From the NCBI GenBank assembly GCA_013002375.1, contig JABDJW010000028.1, positions 1-25,570 on the forward strand: a stretch of DNA of 25,570 nt, in the 5' to 3' direction. Made by a program: the position numbers and the translations under genes. The notes beneath the pieces were generated by a model, which was given only the letters and a program-made list of their open reading frames with translations, had not been told where the DNA came from and ran no database searches. Positions 22,909-25,570 of the stretch are shown one piece after another. Within the stretch, counting starts at the first letter, position 1; each line of letters begins with the position of its first letter. This stretch comes from Acidimicrobiales bacterium. GTDB taxonomy: Bacteria > Actinomycetota > Acidimicrobiia > Acidimicrobiales > SHLQ01.

Positions 22909-24171
22909 TCAGGTCACCCAGTTGCTGACTTCCCACCCGGCCAGGGCGATGGCCAACAGCCCGCCGACCAGCCCGACCCAACGCCAGCGACCGAGCTCCA
23001 TCTCCGGCGACTTGGTCGCCAGCGCGAACAACGAGAAGTCGACGAGGGTGAAGACGCTCAGAATCACGACGCTGGTCGCCCTGGCCAGCTCGACCAGCGG
23101 AAAGAACAGCGCCAGGACCACGATGGCACCGGTGACGGCGAGGGTGGCCCGAACCGGCGTTTGTCGGCTGGGTTGGACAACGGCGAAAAAGGGGGGCAAC
23201 AGGCGCTCCTTGGCCATCCCGTAGAGCATCCGCGATGCCATCACGATCTGAACCAGGATTCCGTTGATCATGGCTACGACCGCGATGACCGAAACGATCC
23301 GGCCGTCATGGCCGCTGACCGCCTCGAACAACGCGGCCACCGGAGCGTCCGACTCGGTGATGGCGGCCCGGTCGACGACGAGCACGGCGATGACGGACAA
23401 CAACGTGTACACCACCATGGTGATGCTCAATGTCCACAGGATCGCACGAGGGGCAGTGCGCCGAGGTTCAACCGTTTCCTCGGCCATGTTGGCGATGTCC
23501 TCGAATCCAACGAACGCGAAGAAGGCGACCACCGCGCCGGCGAAAATCGGCGAAAGACCGGCGCCGTCGACCCCCGGTGTCACCGCATCGACGATGCCGC
23601 CGCCATCGTCGAGCAACGGCAGACCGAAGTAGATGACCACCAGCAACGTGCCGACTTCGATCACGGTGATGACCGCCGCGAAGACCACGCTCTCGCGCAC
23701 ACCGGCCATCGCGATCGCGGCCAGCCCGACGATGACGGCGACGATCACGATCGATTCGGGCACGTCGACGAGCGATCGCACATAGCCGGCGAACGCGATG
23801 GCGATCACCGCGCTCGAGATCGTGCCGGTCACGACCACGCCGAGTCCGGCGATGCGGCCGGCCACCATGCCGAGGCCGCGGTTGGCGTAGACGGCTTCTC
23901 CCCCGGCCCGGGGGAAGGCCCGCACCAACTGCATGTAACAGACGGCGGTCACGCCGGCCACCAAGCCGGCCACCAGAAAGGCCAGCGGGGCGTTGTCGCC
24001 GGAGAGACTGACGATCTCGCCCACGAGGGCGAAGATGCCGGCGCCGACGGTCACGCCGACGCCGTAGAAGACCAGCCACGGCAGCGTGAGCGAGCGTTCG
24101 AGTCCCCCGTTCTCGCCGGGCGGGCCGGACTCGACGCCCGCTCTCGCCGAGCTGGTCAAACGTTCAGGCAT
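22909..24171 (-). CDS. APC-family amino acid permease
   Basis: The 420-residue protein is a multi-spanning transporter of the amino acid-polyamine-organocation (APC) superfamily. It shows the first-helix substrate motif FYGVGVTVGAGIFALVGEI, the FPRAGGEAVYANRGLG loop, the FFAFVGFEDIANMAEETVEPRRTAPRAI motif of helix 6 and the following loop, and VMASRMLYGMAKERLLPPFFA. The length allows 11 to 12 helices. Substrates are probably amino acids or related amines; specificity cannot be read from the sequence. I chose ATG 24171, which gives MPERLTSS and overlaps the upstream DUF4389 stop by 8 bases (ATGCCTGA), so the two are translationally coupled. Longer starts up to 24222 lie inside the neighbour. 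Confidence 0.88.
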   Translation of the reverse strand: MPERLTSSARAGVESGPPGENGGLERSLTLPWLVFYGVGVTVGAGIFALVGEIVSLSGDNAPLAFLVAGLVAGVTAVCYMQLVRAFPRAGGEAVYANRGLGMVAGRIAGLGVVVTGTISSAVIAIAFAGYVRSLVDVPESIVIVAVIVGLAAIAMAGVRESVVFAAVITVIEVGTLLVVIYFGLPLLDDGGGIVDAVTPGVDGAGLSPIFAGAVVAFFAFVGFEDIANMAEETVEPRRTAPRAILWTLSITMVVYTLLSVIAVLVVDRAAITESDAPVAALFEAVSGHDGRIVSVIAVVAMINGILVQIVMASRMLYGMAKERLLPPFFAVVQPSRQTPVRATLAVTGAIVVLALFFPLVELARATSVVILSVFTLVDFSLFALATKSPEMELGRWRWVGLVGGLLAIALAGWEVSNWVT

Positions 24172-25570
24172 CGCCCGCCGCTTGCTGCCCGACATCGAAC
24201 TCCAGCGCGTTGCCGGATCCATCCGGAAGCGGCGGCTCGCCCGGGCCGGACTCGGAGCCGCCCTGGTCGAGACGGAAGGGCGGGTAGCGATCGGTCATCA
24301 GGGCGGCATAGGCGACCACGCGGTAGACCCAGCGGTTCAGACCGATGATCAAGTCGAACAGGCCGCGAGGATAACGCCGCCGGAACAGGAGGCTGCCGCC
24401 GGCGATCAGCGTCAGCACGCCGAGCAGACCACCGCCAAAGGCCCACGCCTGACCATCGTCCCAGAACCCGGCACCCCAGCCACTCACGAAGGCCAGCACC
24501 AGATAGTGCGGAATGGCCAGCAGCCACCACTTCAGCAGTACCAGTCCCCGGGAGAGTTGCTCCGGGTAGGCGATGTCGAGCGTGGCGGGATAGCCCGGCT
24601 CGGGTTGCAGGCTGAATGGCGGGTAGCGGTCCGTGCCGATGCCGCCGGTGAAGGCGTAGTAGCTCACCCGCCACCCCCACCGCAGCACGCCGACGTTGAA
24701 GTCGAAGATGCCCCGCGGATATCGCCCGGTGAACAACACAGCGACGCCGGCCACCAGGGTCAGCAACACAAAGCCGATGAACAGCACGACCAGGATCAGC
24801 AGATGCGGGATGACCAGGATCCATTTCACCAGCCACTTCCACGACGACAGGTCCCGGTCGAGGTGGGCCTCGAGCCGCACCGGTTCGTCGCCCCGGGCCA
24901 CGTACGGCGCACTTGCTTCCGCACCCGGCTCCCCTTCGGGGCGCTCGTCCCGACCCGAGCCGACGATCGCCACGATCGCGAGCGTCGTCACCACGAGGCC
25001 GAGCACACCGAGACCGATCAGGGTGAGGGCCGCGGGCAGCAGGCCGCCCGCCTTGAACTCGGCTTGGAACCTGGCGGCGACACCCTCGGTGCCGTCCGCG
25101 TTCATGACGGCAACGATCCAGCGCCCGGTGTCGACGTCCCATTCCAGCCGTTGCTCGCCGACTCCCGACGCCGAGGCAACCCAGAAGTCCTGGTCGACCG
25201 GCGGCGCGGCGGCCTCGGTTCCGGGCTGACGACGAAGCACCAACCGCCGACCGTCGAGATCGCGGGTCTCATCATGGGCAACACCGGACAGATACGACTC
25301 GACATCGGATGCTGGACCAATGCCGACGAAGATGGCTTGATCGGACTGCACGCTGGTGGCCTCGAAGGCCACCGTTGCGTTGATGCGATCGATGATCCAC
25401 TCGGGGTCCGGCCCCGAGCCCAAGTCGATGTCGTCCGACGTCACCGCGGCGGTCGGCGTGAGAACACCTTCGATGCGCTCCTCGAAGAAGCCGGCGTCGT
25501 TGCGGGCCGTGGCGTAGGCGATCGTCAATCCCACCCCCACCAGCGTGACGACCAAGGCGGCCAGCAACAG
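24164..25570 (-). CDS. Membrane protein with two DUF4389 repeats, 5' end outside window
   Basis: The frame is open to the right edge (about 468 residues), so the N-terminus is probably missing; a TTG at 25567 is a poor start candidate. The visible part begins inside a membrane helix (LLAALVVTLVGVGLTIAYA), followed by an outer domain of about 150 residues and a second helix near 180-205. Two DUF4389 units follow, each with helices leading to RYPRGIFDFNVGVLRW...TDRYPPFSLQ and RYPRGLFDLIIGLNRW...TDRYPPFRLD. Function of DUF4389 is unknown. The tail is acidic and Gly/Pro rich. It overlaps the permease start by 8 bases, which suggests a shared transport or envelope role. Confidence 0.85.
   Translation of the reverse strand: MLLAALVVTLVGVGLTIAYATARNDAGFFEERIEGVLTPTAAVTSDDIDLGSGPDPEWIIDRINATVAFEATSVQSDQAIFVGIGPASDVESYLSGVAHDETRDLDGRRLVLRRQPGTEAAAPPVDQDFWVASASGVGEQRLEWDVDTGRWIVAVMNADGTEGVAARFQAEFKAGGLLPAALTLIGLGVLGLVVTTLAIVAIVGSGRDERPEGEPGAEASAPYVARGDEPVRLEAHLDRDLSSWKWLVKWILVIPHLLILVVLFIGFVLLTLVAGVAVLFTGRYPRGIFDFNVGVLRWGWRVSYYAFTGGIGTDRYPPFSLQPEPGYPATLDIAYPEQLSRGLVLLKWWLLAIPHYLVLAFVSGWGAGFWDDGQAWAFGGGLLGVLTLIAGGSLLFRRRYPRGLFDLIIGLNRWVYRVVAYAALMTDRYPPFRLDQGGSESGPGEPPLPDGSGNALEFDVGQQAAGDA

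Overview
The window comes from a high-GC actinomycete-type genome. I infer Actinomycetota, possibly the Acidimicrobiia, from dense GC-rich coding, GTG starts, a wax-ester/triacylglycerol synthase, an N-terminal GNAT / acyl-CoA-synthetase fusion, trimeric-type purine nucleoside phosphorylase, many apparently leaderless starts and DosR/DevR-like boxes. No RNA genes, insertion sequences, CRISPR arrays or attachment sites were seen. No stretch longer than about 260 bases lacks a gene.

Left part (1-5100): a glycosyltransferase running off the left edge is divergent from a tight four-gene operon. The operon encodes an amidohydrolase-like protein with eroded metal ligands, a GH51 alpha-L-arabinofuranosidase, a type I sulfatase and a small DUF1971/cupin-like protein. 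The pairing of GH51 and sulfatase, both without signal peptides, suggests intracellular breakdown of a sulfated, arabinose-containing glycoside.

Middle and right part (5099-22900): this looks like a dormancy/hypoxia gene island. It holds a 935-residue tandem double WS/DGAT, divergent from a GNAT-YoaP-like protein. Next come an AhpD-like protein, then purine nucleoside phosphorylase, a Pat-like GNAT/acyl-CoA-synthetase fusion and a universal stress protein in one leftward operon. Divergent from that operon is an M50 membrane protease with CBS domains, followed by PEP synthase (ppsA). A leftward four-gene operon then encodes a small helical protein, a membrane-anchored ribbon-helix-helix-like protein, a rifampicin-phosphotransferase-like PEP-utilising enzyme and a PAP2-PhoD phosphatase fusion. 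Imperfect palindromes of the form RGGAC-N4-G-N-CCC, resembling the DosR/DevR box, stand before several of these units. In four of them (WS/DGAT, PNP, M50, ppsA) the box centre is exactly 42.5 bases upstream of the start codon. Most of these starts have no Shine-Dalgarno but carry an nAnnnT -10-like element where a leaderless mRNA needs one. This is the classical class II activator geometry, so I propose one regulator controls lipid storage, nucleoside salvage, protein acetylation, stress, PEP supply and phosphate or lipid turnover. No DosR/DosS gene lies in the window.

Right edge (22909-25570): an APC-family permease overlaps the end of a membrane protein with two DUF4389 repeats, which runs off the window.
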